Shown here: piece by piece, positions 40,989-49,885 of the stretch
How positions within the stretch are numbered: the first letter of the stretch is position 1
Layout of the letters: every line of letters starts with the position of its first letter
Source of the DNA: Sorangium cellulosum So0157-2
GTDB lineage: Bacteria > Myxococcota_A > Polyangia > Polyangiales > Polyangiaceae
Assembly: GCF_000418325.1 (NCBI RefSeq)
Contig: NC_021658.1
Span: 558,001-622,000, forward strand
DNA length: 64,000 bases
Direction: 5' to 3'
The notes under the pieces: model-generated
Databases searched by the model: none
Told to the model about the DNA's origin: nothing
The model's input: only the letters and a program-made list of their open reading frames with translations
Program-made: the position numbers and the translations under genes

Positions 40989-43984
40989 CTGTCGTCCCTC
41001 GCCCCGATGTCGCCGCGCTGCTCTTCCTCGCTCCGCCGGTGATCCGCGAGCCGCAGGAGCGCTTCGAGCCACGCCAGGCCGAACCAGCCGTAGCGCTGCA
41101 CGAGCCGCCAGAACCGCTCGGCGATGCCCGCGTCGAGCCGCGCGAGGCCGTGATCGCTCGATACGCGCACGGGCGTGCCCTCCACCTCCAGGGCGAGCTC
41201 GACGGGCTCGTCATCCGCGACGACGGGCGCGAACGGCCGGCACCAGCCGTGATGCGATGCCGTGAGATGCAGCACCAGATCGCGATCGACATCCTTGTCG
41301 AACAGCCGTTCGCAGCCCTGAAGGAGCGCAACGGACGAGAGCTCGTGTCGGGCGCCCCGCGGGTATCCAGATCGCTTGATCGCGTGGGCCCGCGCCGCGC
41401 GATCCGCAGCGACGAGCGCGCTCTTGGCGAGCGGCTCGGGCGCCACCGCCGCCCGGAGCTCGCTGCCCCCGTGGAGCATCCGCTGGAACCGCGGATCGAC
41501 CTTCCCGGCGTCGTGCCAGCGCGCCGCCAGCTCGACCGCGCGCGCGACCTCGGGCGGGAGCCCGCACTGCTCGGCGAACCGCCTGGCCCAGGAAGCGACG
41601 CCTCCCAGGTGCTCGCGCAGCGTCACCTCGACGCCCGTGTACGACGCGCCGTCGTCCTCCGTCGTCACGTCGCCCGCCCCCTCGACGCGCGTCCGGAAGC
41701 GGCCGACGAGCGCGAAATAGCCCTCCTCGACCCGCGGCGCCCCGTCCTCGCCCACCAGCTCCATGCCGTCGAGCCTCACGAGCGCGGGGCGCCTCCTGCC
41801 CTTCACCGCGAGCGCCGTGATCACCTGGCCAAGCCACGATGTCGCGGCCGTTGCCGCGCTCATCTCCGAGAGCCACGCGTCGATCTCCGCGCGATCCTGG
41901 GCATCCGACCGCTCGTCCACGACCGGGACGGGGATCTTTGGCAGTGCAGCATCCGTGACGCCAGCATGCTGCCGCATGACGTCCGGGTGCAGCCGCAGCG
42001 TCGGGCGGCCTGTCTGCTGCCAGCGGGCGCGATCGCCCAGGTCCGAGACAGGCACCTGCGACGAAGGATCCCAGGTGCCGCCGGCGAGGCCTCCGTACGT
42101 GCCAGGGACGACGAGCGTGCTGCCTGGGCAGAGCTCGCCGGGCTCGATCACCCGGCTCTCGTCGCCCTTCCAGAGCAGCGCGAGGCGCCCGTCGTGGCGA
42201 TCTCCTTCGTCATCGTCCATCGCGCGCCCCTCGATGTCGGCGAGCTCGGGGGCCGCGCCGCCCTGGAGCCACGCCCGCACCGCATGGATCGGCAGCGAGA
42301 TTGCCTCGAGCCCGACCGGCGCGCACGCCTCCACGCGCTTCAACAACGCCTCGCGCGCCTCCTCGTCTCGCTTCGCCTGCGCGAGCAGCGTTCCGGTCAC
42401 GTCGGCGCGCCAGACGACTTGCACCTCGGGCGCATGCTCCTGGTCGGTCCCATGGAGCCACAGGGAGACATCAGGATCGACCTCCGGGCTCGGCCGCGTC
42501 TGCACCCACGCGTCGAGATGCGCGGGGAGCATCACCGGTGCGCGCGATGTCTGCGACAGCATTGCCTCGAGCCTTGCCCCCTCGGGCAGCGCCGCCGCCA
42601 TCTCCTGGATGCCGAAATCGCGCGTTGCCTCGCCGAGCCACGTCCACGTCGCGGCGAGCGCATTGCCATAGACCGGATCGACGTAATCCTTGGCGAGCGC
42701 GTCCGAGCGCACCAGCACCACGCCGCGCGCGTCCTCGATCGCGCCGATCCGGTTCAGGCGGCCGAAGCGCTGCCGGAGCGCGTCGATCGAGGCGCACTCG
42801 GTCACGATCGCGTCGAGATCAAAGTCGGCGCCCGCCTCGATGCATTGGGTCGCGACGATGACCACCGGGTCCGCGGCTGCGTCGCGCGCCCGGCCCGTGC
42901 GCACGAGCGGGCCGAGCCTTTCGTCGAGATCGTCGCGATCGAGCGGGCGCATGCGGCCCGTGACGAGGATGGGGTCGACGCTGCCGCCGGACCGCTTCCG
43001 GATCGCCTCGGCGGCCTCGCGCGCCGTGGCGACGCGGTTGACGATGACGCCGACGGCGCGCCCCGGCGCCACGAAGCGCAGGGCGTGCTCGGCGCATGCC
43101 TCGGCGAGGGCTGCTCGCCGCGCGCCCTCCCCGCCGCTCACCTTCACTTCGGCGAGCGCGGCTGGCTTGTTCGCCTGGAGCCGCCGCGCGAGCCGCTCGT
43201 CGCGGCGATCGTCGTCGTTCAGTCCGAACACGCGCCCATCGTCGGACGCAGCGGACGTCACGCCGGCGGTTCCCGCCGTGCTCCCCGGCGTGGCCGACAT
43301 CTCCACGACCTGCCATCGGTCGGGCAGCTTGCGGCTCGTCCACGTGCGATATCGGCACAGCGAGCGCAGCGTCTCGCGGAACGGCTGCGACAGGTGCACC
43401 TCGTCGAGCAGCAGGAGCGTATCGTTGCCGAGCAGCCCCGCGTGGATGGGGCGCATGGCGTCGCTCACGCCGTAGCCGCGGAAGAGCAGCCGCGAGCCGA
43501 CCTGATCCACGGTCGAGACGGCCACGAGCGGCTGATCAGGCCTCCGCGCCCACGCATCGTCGCGCGGCATGCCGCCGCGGAGCTGCGCCAGCGCGAGCGG
43601 CGCCTCGTTCCCCCGCAGGCCAGCGAGCGCCCGGAGCCGATCGGCCACGGCGCGGAGGACTCCGTTCCCCGCGCCCGTCAGCGTCTCGGCGATCTTCTTC
43701 GCGCGCTCGAACGCCTGATCGACGACCGTCCGCCGGTCCACGACCATCACGATGCGCCGGGGGGCCGTGCGCTGAGCCGGCGGCGCTGCGGCGTCGAGCG
43801 CGAGGTGGAAGAGGGCAACGTCGATCGCCGCCGTCTTGCCCGCGCCCGTGGGCAGATCGAGCAGCGTCGGCCAGCCCCCCTCGCGCGCCACGTCGGCGAG
43901 CAGCCTCGCCTGCCACGGGAACGGCGCCGCGCCGTGGATCGCCTCGAAGTACGCGGCGAAGTCGTCGGGCGAGAGCTCAGCCAT
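40985..43984 (-). CDS. cas3: Cas3 helicase-nuclease, type I-G layout (HD domain at C-terminus)
   Basis: Cas3 unwinds and cuts target DNA after Cascade binding. The 999-aa protein begins with the helicase: the Q-motif-like FPWQARLL, Walker A LPTGAGKT (44-51), the DEVH box (194-197), VVEMSATPG, and later the helicase C motif VIVATQCIEAGADFDLD with the QRFGRLNR box. The HD phosphohydrolase is at the C-terminus: RWHDAGKVDPRFQRML (His and Asp near residue 824) and TASHHGW near 918. A C-terminal HD is the arrangement of type I-G (formerly I-U) Cas3, the reverse of most type I Cas3 proteins. It overlaps csb2 by 8 bp. Confidence 0.95.
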   Translation of the reverse strand: MAELSPDDFAAYFEAIHGAAPFPWQARLLADVAREGGWPTLLDLPTGAGKTAAIDVALFHLALDAAAPPAQRTAPRRIVMVVDRRTVVDQAFERAKKIAETLTGAGNGVLRAVADRLRALAGLRGNEAPLALAQLRGGMPRDDAWARRPDQPLVAVSTVDQVGSRLLFRGYGVSDAMRPIHAGLLGNDTLLLLDEVHLSQPFRETLRSLCRYRTWTSRKLPDRWQVVEMSATPGSTAGTAGVTSAASDDGRVFGLNDDDRRDERLARRLQANKPAALAEVKVSGGEGARRAALAEACAEHALRFVAPGRAVGVIVNRVATAREAAEAIRKRSGGSVDPILVTGRMRPLDRDDLDERLGPLVRTGRARDAAADPVVIVATQCIEAGADFDLDAIVTECASIDALRQRFGRLNRIGAIEDARGVVLVRSDALAKDYVDPVYGNALAATWTWLGEATRDFGIQEMAAALPEGARLEAMLSQTSRAPVMLPAHLDAWVQTRPSPEVDPDVSLWLHGTDQEHAPEVQVVWRADVTGTLLAQAKRDEEAREALLKRVEACAPVGLEAISLPIHAVRAWLQGGAAPELADIEGRAMDDDEGDRHDGRLALLWKGDESRVIEPGELCPGSTLVVPGTYGGLAGGTWDPSSQVPVSDLGDRARWQQTGRPTLRLHPDVMRQHAGVTDAALPKIPVPVVDERSDAQDRAEIDAWLSEMSAATAATSWLGQVITALAVKGRRRPALVRLDGMELVGEDGAPRVEEGYFALVGRFRTRVEGAGDVTTEDDGASYTGVEVTLREHLGGVASWARRFAEQCGLPPEVARAVELAARWHDAGKVDPRFQRMLHGGSELRAAVAPEPLAKSALVAADRAARAHAIKRSGYPRGARHELSSVALLQGCERLFDKDVDRDLVLHLTASHHGWCRPFAPVVADDEPVELALEVEGTPVRVSSDHGLARLDAGIAERFWRLVQRYGWFGLAWLEALLRLADHRRSEEEQRGDIGARDDR

Positions 43985-45668
43985 TGGCCCTCAGCGGCCG
44001 AAAGAGGCCGAGGCCGAAGTAACGCCCGGCGCCGAGCAGGATGGGTCCCCTCACCGGCGCATCGAACGTGAGCGTCGCGTGCACCAGCACGCGCTGCACG
44101 GGAGGCTTGCCCGCATGGAACGGCGGGAAGCGTCGGGCCTTGTCGGCGCCCGCGAGGGGCGCTGCAGGCATGACCGTCACGCGCGATGGCCGCGGCAGTC
44201 CGATCCGCTCGCACGCGACGGCGAGCGTCGCCTCGGCTTCGGCGTAGGCGGCGGCCTCCTTCTGCGGGTCGCGCGCGCCGAGATCGCCCGGGTTGCGATC
44301 GAGCGCGACCGGCGTGGCGCTGGCCCAGGATGCGGCCTCGGCGCACCAGGTCGCGGGCCTCAGCGTCGTCGCGGACGTCTGCTCTTCCAGCCGCTCGAGC
44401 ATGAGCTCGCCGGCCTTGCCGAGGTGGACAGGGAGCCTCGGCGGCTCCTCGTCGCCGCCGCGCGCCTGCTGCTCCCACGCGTCCAGCGCGCGGTAGATGG
44501 CGAGCCGCTCGTCGCGCGTCACGTCCCGCGGCAGGATCAACGCGACGCCGAGGAGCGCGCCGTCGGCATGCTCGCTGCCGACGAACGGCAGCGGGACGTA
44601 GGCGAGGTGGGGGCGCTCGCTCGGTCCGCCCGACGCGCGGTGCCCCGAGAGGATCTCCGGCGCGCCGGGACCGTAGGCCGCCATCATGGCCTTGCGCACC
44701 GTCCTGGCGACGTCGACGGCCCGGATCGAGGGGAGGCGCGGGCCGGCGACCCGGCGCAGGACGATCCACCCATCGCCGAAAAGGGGCGCCGGCGCGCTCG
44801 CCTCGCTGGCGGCGCGAGGCCGCACGTAGCGCTGGAACGATGCCGGCATGACCCGTCCGGGCGTGTCGGCCTGCAGCTCGAACGCGGCGCCGAGGGCCGC
44901 GAGCTGACCCGGGCCGACGACGCGGAGCACCGCCTCATCGCCGGCGCGCCCCGGGCCCGTATCGTCCGGGATCCAGGTCGCTTCGGGGCGGTCGTCGCGC
45001 ACGCGGGCGGTCACGAGCGACGAGGAGTGTCCGAGCCGCGTCACGCGCGCGGCGAGCGCATCGAGCGCCGCGCGCTGCTCGGGCGTAGGGGTCGCGCTCG
45101 GCCACGCGAAGACGATGCGCGGCATGGCGGGTTCCATCTCGGCGGGCGCGCTCGACGGGAAGGTGCGCGGCTGCCGCGTCCTTCGCTCGGGCAGGATCGA
45201 CGTCGCCTTGACCGGCCCGTCTTTCCCCTCCTTCCCGGCCGGGACCGGTGCGATCGCCTTGCGCACGGCCTCCAGGAAGCGCGCCTCGGCCTTGACCAGC
45301 TTCTTCTCGGCGGCGGCGAGCGGCTTTCCGCCCGCGGGCCGTGCGGCGTCGAGCTCGGCGCGCGCCTCGCGCACGGTGAGCGCCTCGTCGTCGAGCGAGC
45401 CGACCACGCTCGTGTCGTTCACCGGCACGAACACGGTCACGACCTCCCGCGCGGCGGCTTCGGGCGCCGTGATCTCGGGCGGGCCTTGCTGCTCCAGCCA
45501 CTCCAGCGCGGCGCGCTCGTCGGCTGACGGATCGAGCGTGTCGAAGTACGCCGCGACGAGGGCCGAGAACAGCCGTGCCGGGTGCGGAGGCCACTCGGCC
45601 CGATCGCGGTCGTCGACGGCGGTCGCCACGTAGCGGCCGGTCAGCAGGGCGACCTCGATCGCGAGCAT
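43977..45668 (-). CDS. csb2: Csb2 (Cas5-Cas6 fusion of type I-G)
   Basis: This 563-aa protein of the GSU0054/Csb2 family is the signature of type I-G. The N-terminal Cas5-like half begins MLAIEVALLTGRYVATAVDDR with EWPPHPARLFSALVAAY. The C-terminal Cas6-like half ends with the glycine-rich loop LLGAGRYFGLGLFRPL and has HATLTFDAPVRGPIL. It would process crRNA at the repeat stem and cap the complex. The start ATG (45666-45668) overlaps the csb1 stop by 1 bp. Confidence 0.93.
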   Translation of the reverse strand: MLAIEVALLTGRYVATAVDDRDRAEWPPHPARLFSALVAAYFDTLDPSADERAALEWLEQQGPPEITAPEAAAREVVTVFVPVNDTSVVGSLDDEALTVREARAELDAARPAGGKPLAAAEKKLVKAEARFLEAVRKAIAPVPAGKEGKDGPVKATSILPERRTRQPRTFPSSAPAEMEPAMPRIVFAWPSATPTPEQRAALDALAARVTRLGHSSSLVTARVRDDRPEATWIPDDTGPGRAGDEAVLRVVGPGQLAALGAAFELQADTPGRVMPASFQRYVRPRAASEASAPAPLFGDGWIVLRRVAGPRLPSIRAVDVARTVRKAMMAAYGPGAPEILSGHRASGGPSERPHLAYVPLPFVGSEHADGALLGVALILPRDVTRDERLAIYRALDAWEQQARGGDEEPPRLPVHLGKAGELMLERLEEQTSATTLRPATWCAEAASWASATPVALDRNPGDLGARDPQKEAAAYAEAEATLAVACERIGLPRPSRVTVMPAAPLAGADKARRFPPFHAGKPPVQRVLVHATLTFDAPVRGPILLGAGRYFGLGLFRPLRANG

Positions 45669-46945
45669 CAGCCCTCGTCCTCGGCCTCGCCGCTCGCCGC
45701 CAGCTCACGGCTCTTCCGGATGAGGCCCGCGAGCTTCGGCGCCGGCGTGAGCGTGATGGGCTTCGCATCCCAGCCGAGACCGAGCTTCCGCGCCTTCTGC
45801 TCGGCGCCCTTGAGCAGGGCCGCGGCCTCGGCCCGCGACAGCGAGAAGCGCTCCGGCTCGCCGCCATCGCGGCCGACGAGCTCGAAGACGAGGGGCTCTT
45901 TCGCGACGAGGGTCGAGCGCGAACGAAGATCGTAGCCCTGGTCGCGCTGGTAGACGACAGCGGCGAGGCCCAGCGCGGCGAGCGCGGTGCGCGCCGCGGT
46001 CTCGGCCGCGTCGCGTTGCTCGGTGGGGAGGCGCTCGCCCGAGCAGGCGGTCTGGAAGCGCAGGCGGCGGAGGGCGCCGAGCGACAGCACGGTGGTCTGC
46101 ACGGCGTGGCTCATCGTGACCCCGCCGGCCGCGGCGTCGATGCTCGGCGGGATGTTGCCGTGGTTGATGGCCGACGGAGAGCCCTTTTTGCCGTCGCCGC
46201 CGCTGCGTGAGAACTCGACGGGCTTGCCGCCTTTGGCCAGCTCGGCCTCCTTCGGGTCGACGGTCCAGTCCTGGCTGGGATCCTTGTGCTTGAACACCGG
46301 GCCTGCCTTCGTCTGGATGCCGGCGGGGTCGAGGCGACTCGCCGTCTTCACGCCGGTCGCGATGTCGATGCCGACGATCTCGGAGACCAGGCAGCGCTGG
46401 AACTTGGCGCCGAGGCCGCCCTTCGGGCCGGTGCTGTCCCACACGCCGAAGATCAGGGCTGTCGGGCAGTACTTGAACATGGCCGTCGCGTGGGTCGGGC
46501 GCGCGTCGGTCACCTCCTTGCCGACGGCCGTGTGGCGGAACGGGGTGCCGCCCAGCACGCTGTCGCGGAGGAGCGCGTCGGCGATGCGATGCGGAGCCTG
46601 GAGCGCCGTGATCTGCTCGAGGTCCGCGAGCCCCGCCTCGTTCGAGAAGTCGACCTGCACGATGGGGAAGGGGAGCTCCCCGCGCCGGAATCCGTCGAGC
46701 AGCGCCTCCTCGAAGCGGTTTGCCTGGGAAGCGACCGAGTCGAGGAGCACTGTCGTGACCTCGCGCCCGTCGATGCGTCGCTGCTCCGTCGCGTACTTCG
46801 TGGTCGCGTTGCGCTCCTTCACGTACGTCGGCGGGAAGACCTTGTCGCCGGGGCCGCCTGCGGGCTCAAGGCGCGTGATGGCGCGGATCGCGGCGGCGCC
46901 GCCGGCGACGGCGTTCGCGAGGGTATCGAGGTCGAGAGAGCGCAT
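45668..46945 (-). CDS. csb1: Csb1 (Cas7 backbone of type I-G)
   Basis: This 425-aa protein of the GSU0053/Csb1 family forms the helical backbone that holds crRNA. Family marks are VLLDSVASQANRFEEALL near residue 65, HRIADALLRDSVLGGTPFRH, HATAMFKYCPTALIFGVWDS near 152 and a C-terminal FSLSRAEAAALL. It is the first gene of the effector operon csb1-csb2-cas3-csb3. The ATG at 46945 is preceded by GGAGGA at 3 nt. The promoter must lie in the 545-bp divergent space shared with cas4-cas1. Confidence 0.93.
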   Translation of the reverse strand: MRSLDLDTLANAVAGGAAAIRAITRLEPAGGPGDKVFPPTYVKERNATTKYATEQRRIDGREVTTVLLDSVASQANRFEEALLDGFRRGELPFPIVQVDFSNEAGLADLEQITALQAPHRIADALLRDSVLGGTPFRHTAVGKEVTDARPTHATAMFKYCPTALIFGVWDSTGPKGGLGAKFQRCLVSEIVGIDIATGVKTASRLDPAGIQTKAGPVFKHKDPSQDWTVDPKEAELAKGGKPVEFSRSGGDGKKGSPSAINHGNIPPSIDAAAGGVTMSHAVQTTVLSLGALRRLRFQTACSGERLPTEQRDAAETAARTALAALGLAAVVYQRDQGYDLRSRSTLVAKEPLVFELVGRDGGEPERFSLSRAEAAALLKGAEQKARKLGLGWDAKPITLTPAPKLAGLIRKSRELAASGEAEDEG

Positions 46946-47490
46946 CGGTCCTCCGTGGGCGGAACGTGGGCGGAAAACGGTAGCAAGCTCCAGGCTGCGC
47001 GATCCGGGGCGAGCTCATGCGGCTCGGGGCCGGCGTCGCGCGGCCGACGCGACGGTGTTTACCATCGCAGAGGAGGGGGTGGATGGGAAGAGGGCGACGC
47101 CTGACTACGCAGCATTGCGTATACCCTGGCGAGTTTACCTGACGACGTGACGACGCAGCCGAGCTCGGCTTGGCGGGCGCAGAGCCGGGTTGCTCGGGCT
47201 GTGGTGCCGGAGCTGAACGGGGGAGGCACCGGGACGAGCCAAGGAGGGTCCGGGAGAGGTGGAGTCGCCTCTCCAGGTGGACCCGTCGCGAGCGAGGCCT
47301 CCGCGCCGTCGCACGAAGAGCGCTGCTTGCAGCGCTCTGTGGCCGGCGGGAGGTCGCGCAGCAGAACGCCGCGGCTCTTGCTCGGCATTGCGGTGAGCTA
47401 TTCAGAATTCCCGCATCAAATTCGTGGATCCATCTGCTTGACTCTGCCTGACACGAAGGCGTCTGATGCCGTCCAAAGGGGGTGCCACGA
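46946..47490. other. Divergent cas intergenic region with perfect palindrome
   Basis: This 545-bp space separates the effector operon (minus) from the adaptation genes (plus) and should hold both promoters. It contains a palindrome with 10-bp arms at 47317-47338 (AGAGCGCTGC, TT, GCAGCGCTCT) and a comparatively AT-rich segment at 47395-47460 just before cas4-cas1. No gene with family motifs is seen in it. Confidence 0.55.
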
Positions 47491-49494
47491 ATGGCGCGAG
47501 CTCCTGAGCGCGTGACGGACGAATCGAGCGAGCCGCTGATCCGGGCGAAGCCGCTCCCGCGGAGGTTGCCAGTCGCGGGGACGCCGCCGGAGCTGGTGCC
47601 GGCGCGGATGATCAACGAGGTGCTCTACTGCGAGCGCCTGCTCTACCTGGAGTGGGCGCAAGGCGAGTTCGAGGACAACGTCTTCACGGTGGAGGGCCGG
47701 AGCGTGCACCGGCGCGCGGACGTCGCGGGTGGCGAGCTGCCGCCGCGGCCGGCGGGCGCCGCGCAGGGCGCCGGAGCGGAGCAGGCCGAGGTGGCAGCTT
47801 CCCCGGCGCAGCCGCGGCGCGCGCCGGGAAGGCGGGCCGACAGGGACGAGGAGGGCGACGAGCCGGCGCCGTACGAGGCGCGCAGCGTGTGGCTCTCGTC
47901 GGAGCGGCTCGGCATCACGGCGAAGATCGACGTGGTGGAGGGCGACGCGTCGGGGCGCCTCCTGCCGATCGAGTACAAGCGCGGCCACGCGCCGGACGTG
48001 CCCGGAGGGGCTTATCTGCCGGAGCGCGCGCAGCTCTGCGCGCACGTGCTGCTCCTGCGCGAGCACGGGTATTCGTGCGACGAGGCGGCCGTCTACTTCG
48101 CGGCGTCGCGCCGGCGCGTCTCGATCGCGATCGACGACGCGCTGATCGCCGCGACGCACGCGGCCGCGGCGCGCGCGCGGGAGGTGACGCGGGCCGCGGC
48201 CATCCCCCCGCCGCTCGTCGACAGCCCGAAGTGCAACGGCTGCTCGCTCGTCGGGATCTGCTTGCCCGACGAGACCAACCTGCTGCGGCGCCTCGACGGC
48301 GAGGATCTCGACGCGGCCGCGGCGTCCGAGGGCCCGCCGCTCGAGGCCGGCGGATCCGCGGAGCTGGAGGGCCCGCTGGAGGTGGATCCGTGGGGGATCG
48401 CCGGCGCGGCGGCTGTGGACGAGCGGGTGGTGGAGGACAGTGACGACGAGCGCGGGGTGGAGCTCAGGCGGCTTCATCCGGCGCGGGACGACAAGGTCCC
48501 TGTGTACGTGCAGGAGCAGGGGGCGCGCATCGGGCTCGCGGGGGAGCGGCTCGTGATCCACACCCGGACCGGGGGGCAGACGGAGGCGCGCCTGTCGAAC
48601 ACGTCGCAGGTGGCCCTGCTCGGCAACGTGCAGATCTCGACGCAGGCGATGCGGGCGCTGCTCGAGCGCGGGATACCCCTGCTCCTCATGACGTACGGCG
48701 GCTACTACCTGGGCCGCGCGACGGGGCTCGAGTCGAGGAACGTGGAGCTCCGCGTCGCGCAGCACCGGGCGGCGGCGGACGAGGCGTTCTGCCTGTCGTT
48801 CGCGCGCGGGGTGGTGGTGTCGAAGATCAAGAACGCGAGGACGATGCTCCGGCGCAACCACGCGTCGCCCGAGGCGGCGGTGCTGTCGGAGCTCGATCAG
48901 CTCGCGCGCAAGGCCGCGGAGGCGCCTTCGCTGCCGTCGCTGCTCGGGATCGAGGGGACCGCGGCCCGGGTGTACTTCGGGGCGTTCGCCGGCATGTTGA
49001 AGGCCGCGGGCGAGGTGAGGGGCGAGTTCGATCTGGAAGGGAGGAACCGGCGGCCGCCGCGGGATCCGGTGAACGCGCTGCTGTCGCTCGCGTACGCGCT
49101 GCTCGCGAAGGAGCTCGCGACGACGCTGGGCACGGTCGGGCTGGATCCGCTGCTCGGGTTCTATCACCAGCCGCGCTTCGGCCGGCCGGCGCTGGCGCTG
49201 GATCTCATGGAGGAGTTCCGGCCGATCGTGGCGGACTCGGTGGTCGTGGCGGCCATCAACAACGGGGTGGTCGCGCCGGACGATTTCCAGCGCTTCGGGG
49301 ACGCGGTGGCGCTGCGGCCGGCCGGGCGCAAGAAGTTCCTCTTGGCGTACGAGCGGCGGATGGACCAGCTCGTGACGCACCCGGTGTTCGGATACCGGAT
49401 CAGCTACCGCCGGGTGCTGGAGGTGCAGGCGCGGCTGCTCGCGCGGGTGCTGCTCGGCGAGGTCGGGGCGTATCCGTCCTTCCGGACGCGGTGA
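47491..49494 (+). CDS. cas4-cas1: Cas4-Cas1 fusion protein
   Basis: The 667-aa fusion is typical of type I-G. The N-terminal Cas4 part (about 35-270) is a RecB-like nuclease with an Fe-S cluster: Cys47 plus Cys248, Cys251 and Cys257 as ligands, Asp147 in AKIDVVEG and Glu161-x-Lys163 in PIEYKRG as the nuclease core. A Pro/Ala-rich insert sits at 80-125. The Cas1 integrase (about 330-667) shows LLGNVQISTQAMRALLERG, the Glu in LLGIEGTAARVYF, the His in FYHQ and the Asp/Glu in LALDLMEEFRP. Cas4 trims prespacers to the right PAM and length and Cas1 integrates them. The ATG at 47491 follows AAAGGGGG. Confidence 0.95.
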   Translation: MARAPERVTDESSEPLIRAKPLPRRLPVAGTPPELVPARMINEVLYCERLLYLEWAQGEFEDNVFTVEGRSVHRRADVAGGELPPRPAGAAQGAGAEQAEVAASPAQPRRAPGRRADRDEEGDEPAPYEARSVWLSSERLGITAKIDVVEGDASGRLLPIEYKRGHAPDVPGGAYLPERAQLCAHVLLLREHGYSCDEAAVYFAASRRRVSIAIDDALIAATHAAAARAREVTRAAAIPPPLVDSPKCNGCSLVGICLPDETNLLRRLDGEDLDAAAASEGPPLEAGGSAELEGPLEVDPWGIAGAAAVDERVVEDSDDERGVELRRLHPARDDKVPVYVQEQGARIGLAGERLVIHTRTGGQTEARLSNTSQVALLGNVQISTQAMRALLERGIPLLLMTYGGYYLGRATGLESRNVELRVAQHRAAADEAFCLSFARGVVVSKIKNARTMLRRNHASPEAAVLSELDQLARKAAEAPSLPSLLGIEGTAARVYFGAFAGMLKAAGEVRGEFDLEGRNRRPPRDPVNALLSLAYALLAKELATTLGTVGLDPLLGFYHQPRFGRPALALDLMEEFRPIVADSVVVAAINNGVVAPDDFQRFGDAVALRPAGRKKFLLAYERRMDQLVTHPVFGYRISYRRVLEVQARLLARVLLGEVGAYPSFRTR

Positions 49495-49554
49495 GGGAGG
49501 GGAGGCGGCGAGGAGAGCGAGCGAGAGGGCGAGAGAGGCGGAGAGGAGGCCGGC

Positions 49555-49845
49555 GTGAGGCAGAGCTACATCGTGAGCTACGACGTCTGCGATCCGAAGC
49601 GGCTGCGCAAGATCTTCAAGGCGATGCGGGGGTACGGCGACTGGCTGCAGCTGTCGGTGTGGCAGTGCGAGCTGAGCCGGAGGGAGCTCGTGGAGCTGCG
49701 GCGGGATCTCGGGCAGATCATCGATGCGAAGGTGGACCAGGTGCTGATCATCGACATCGGTCCGGCGAACGGGCGCGGGCTCAGCGCCATCGCGTCGCTC
49801 GGCCGGGCGTACGTCCCGTCGGAGCGGGTGGCGGTGGTGGTGTGA
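49555..49845 (+). CDS. cas2: Cas2
   Basis: This 96-aa Cas2 starts at a GTG (49555) behind GAGAGGAGG. It has the ferredoxin-like opening SYIVSYDVCDPKRLRKIFK with the conserved Asp10, then GYGDWLQLSVWQCELS and the C-terminal VDQVLIIDIGP strand. Cas2 is the dimeric core that Cas1 dimers flank during spacer integration. It lies 60 bp after cas4-cas1, completing the adaptation module. Confidence 0.95.
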   Translation: MRQSYIVSYDVCDPKRLRKIFKAMRGYGDWLQLSVWQCELSRRELVELRRDLGQIIDAKVDQVLIIDIGPANGRGLSAIASLGRAYVPSERVAVVV

Positions 49846-49885
49846 GGCGCTGAGCCGGCGGGGAGGCGTCGGCGGCGAGCTGCCT

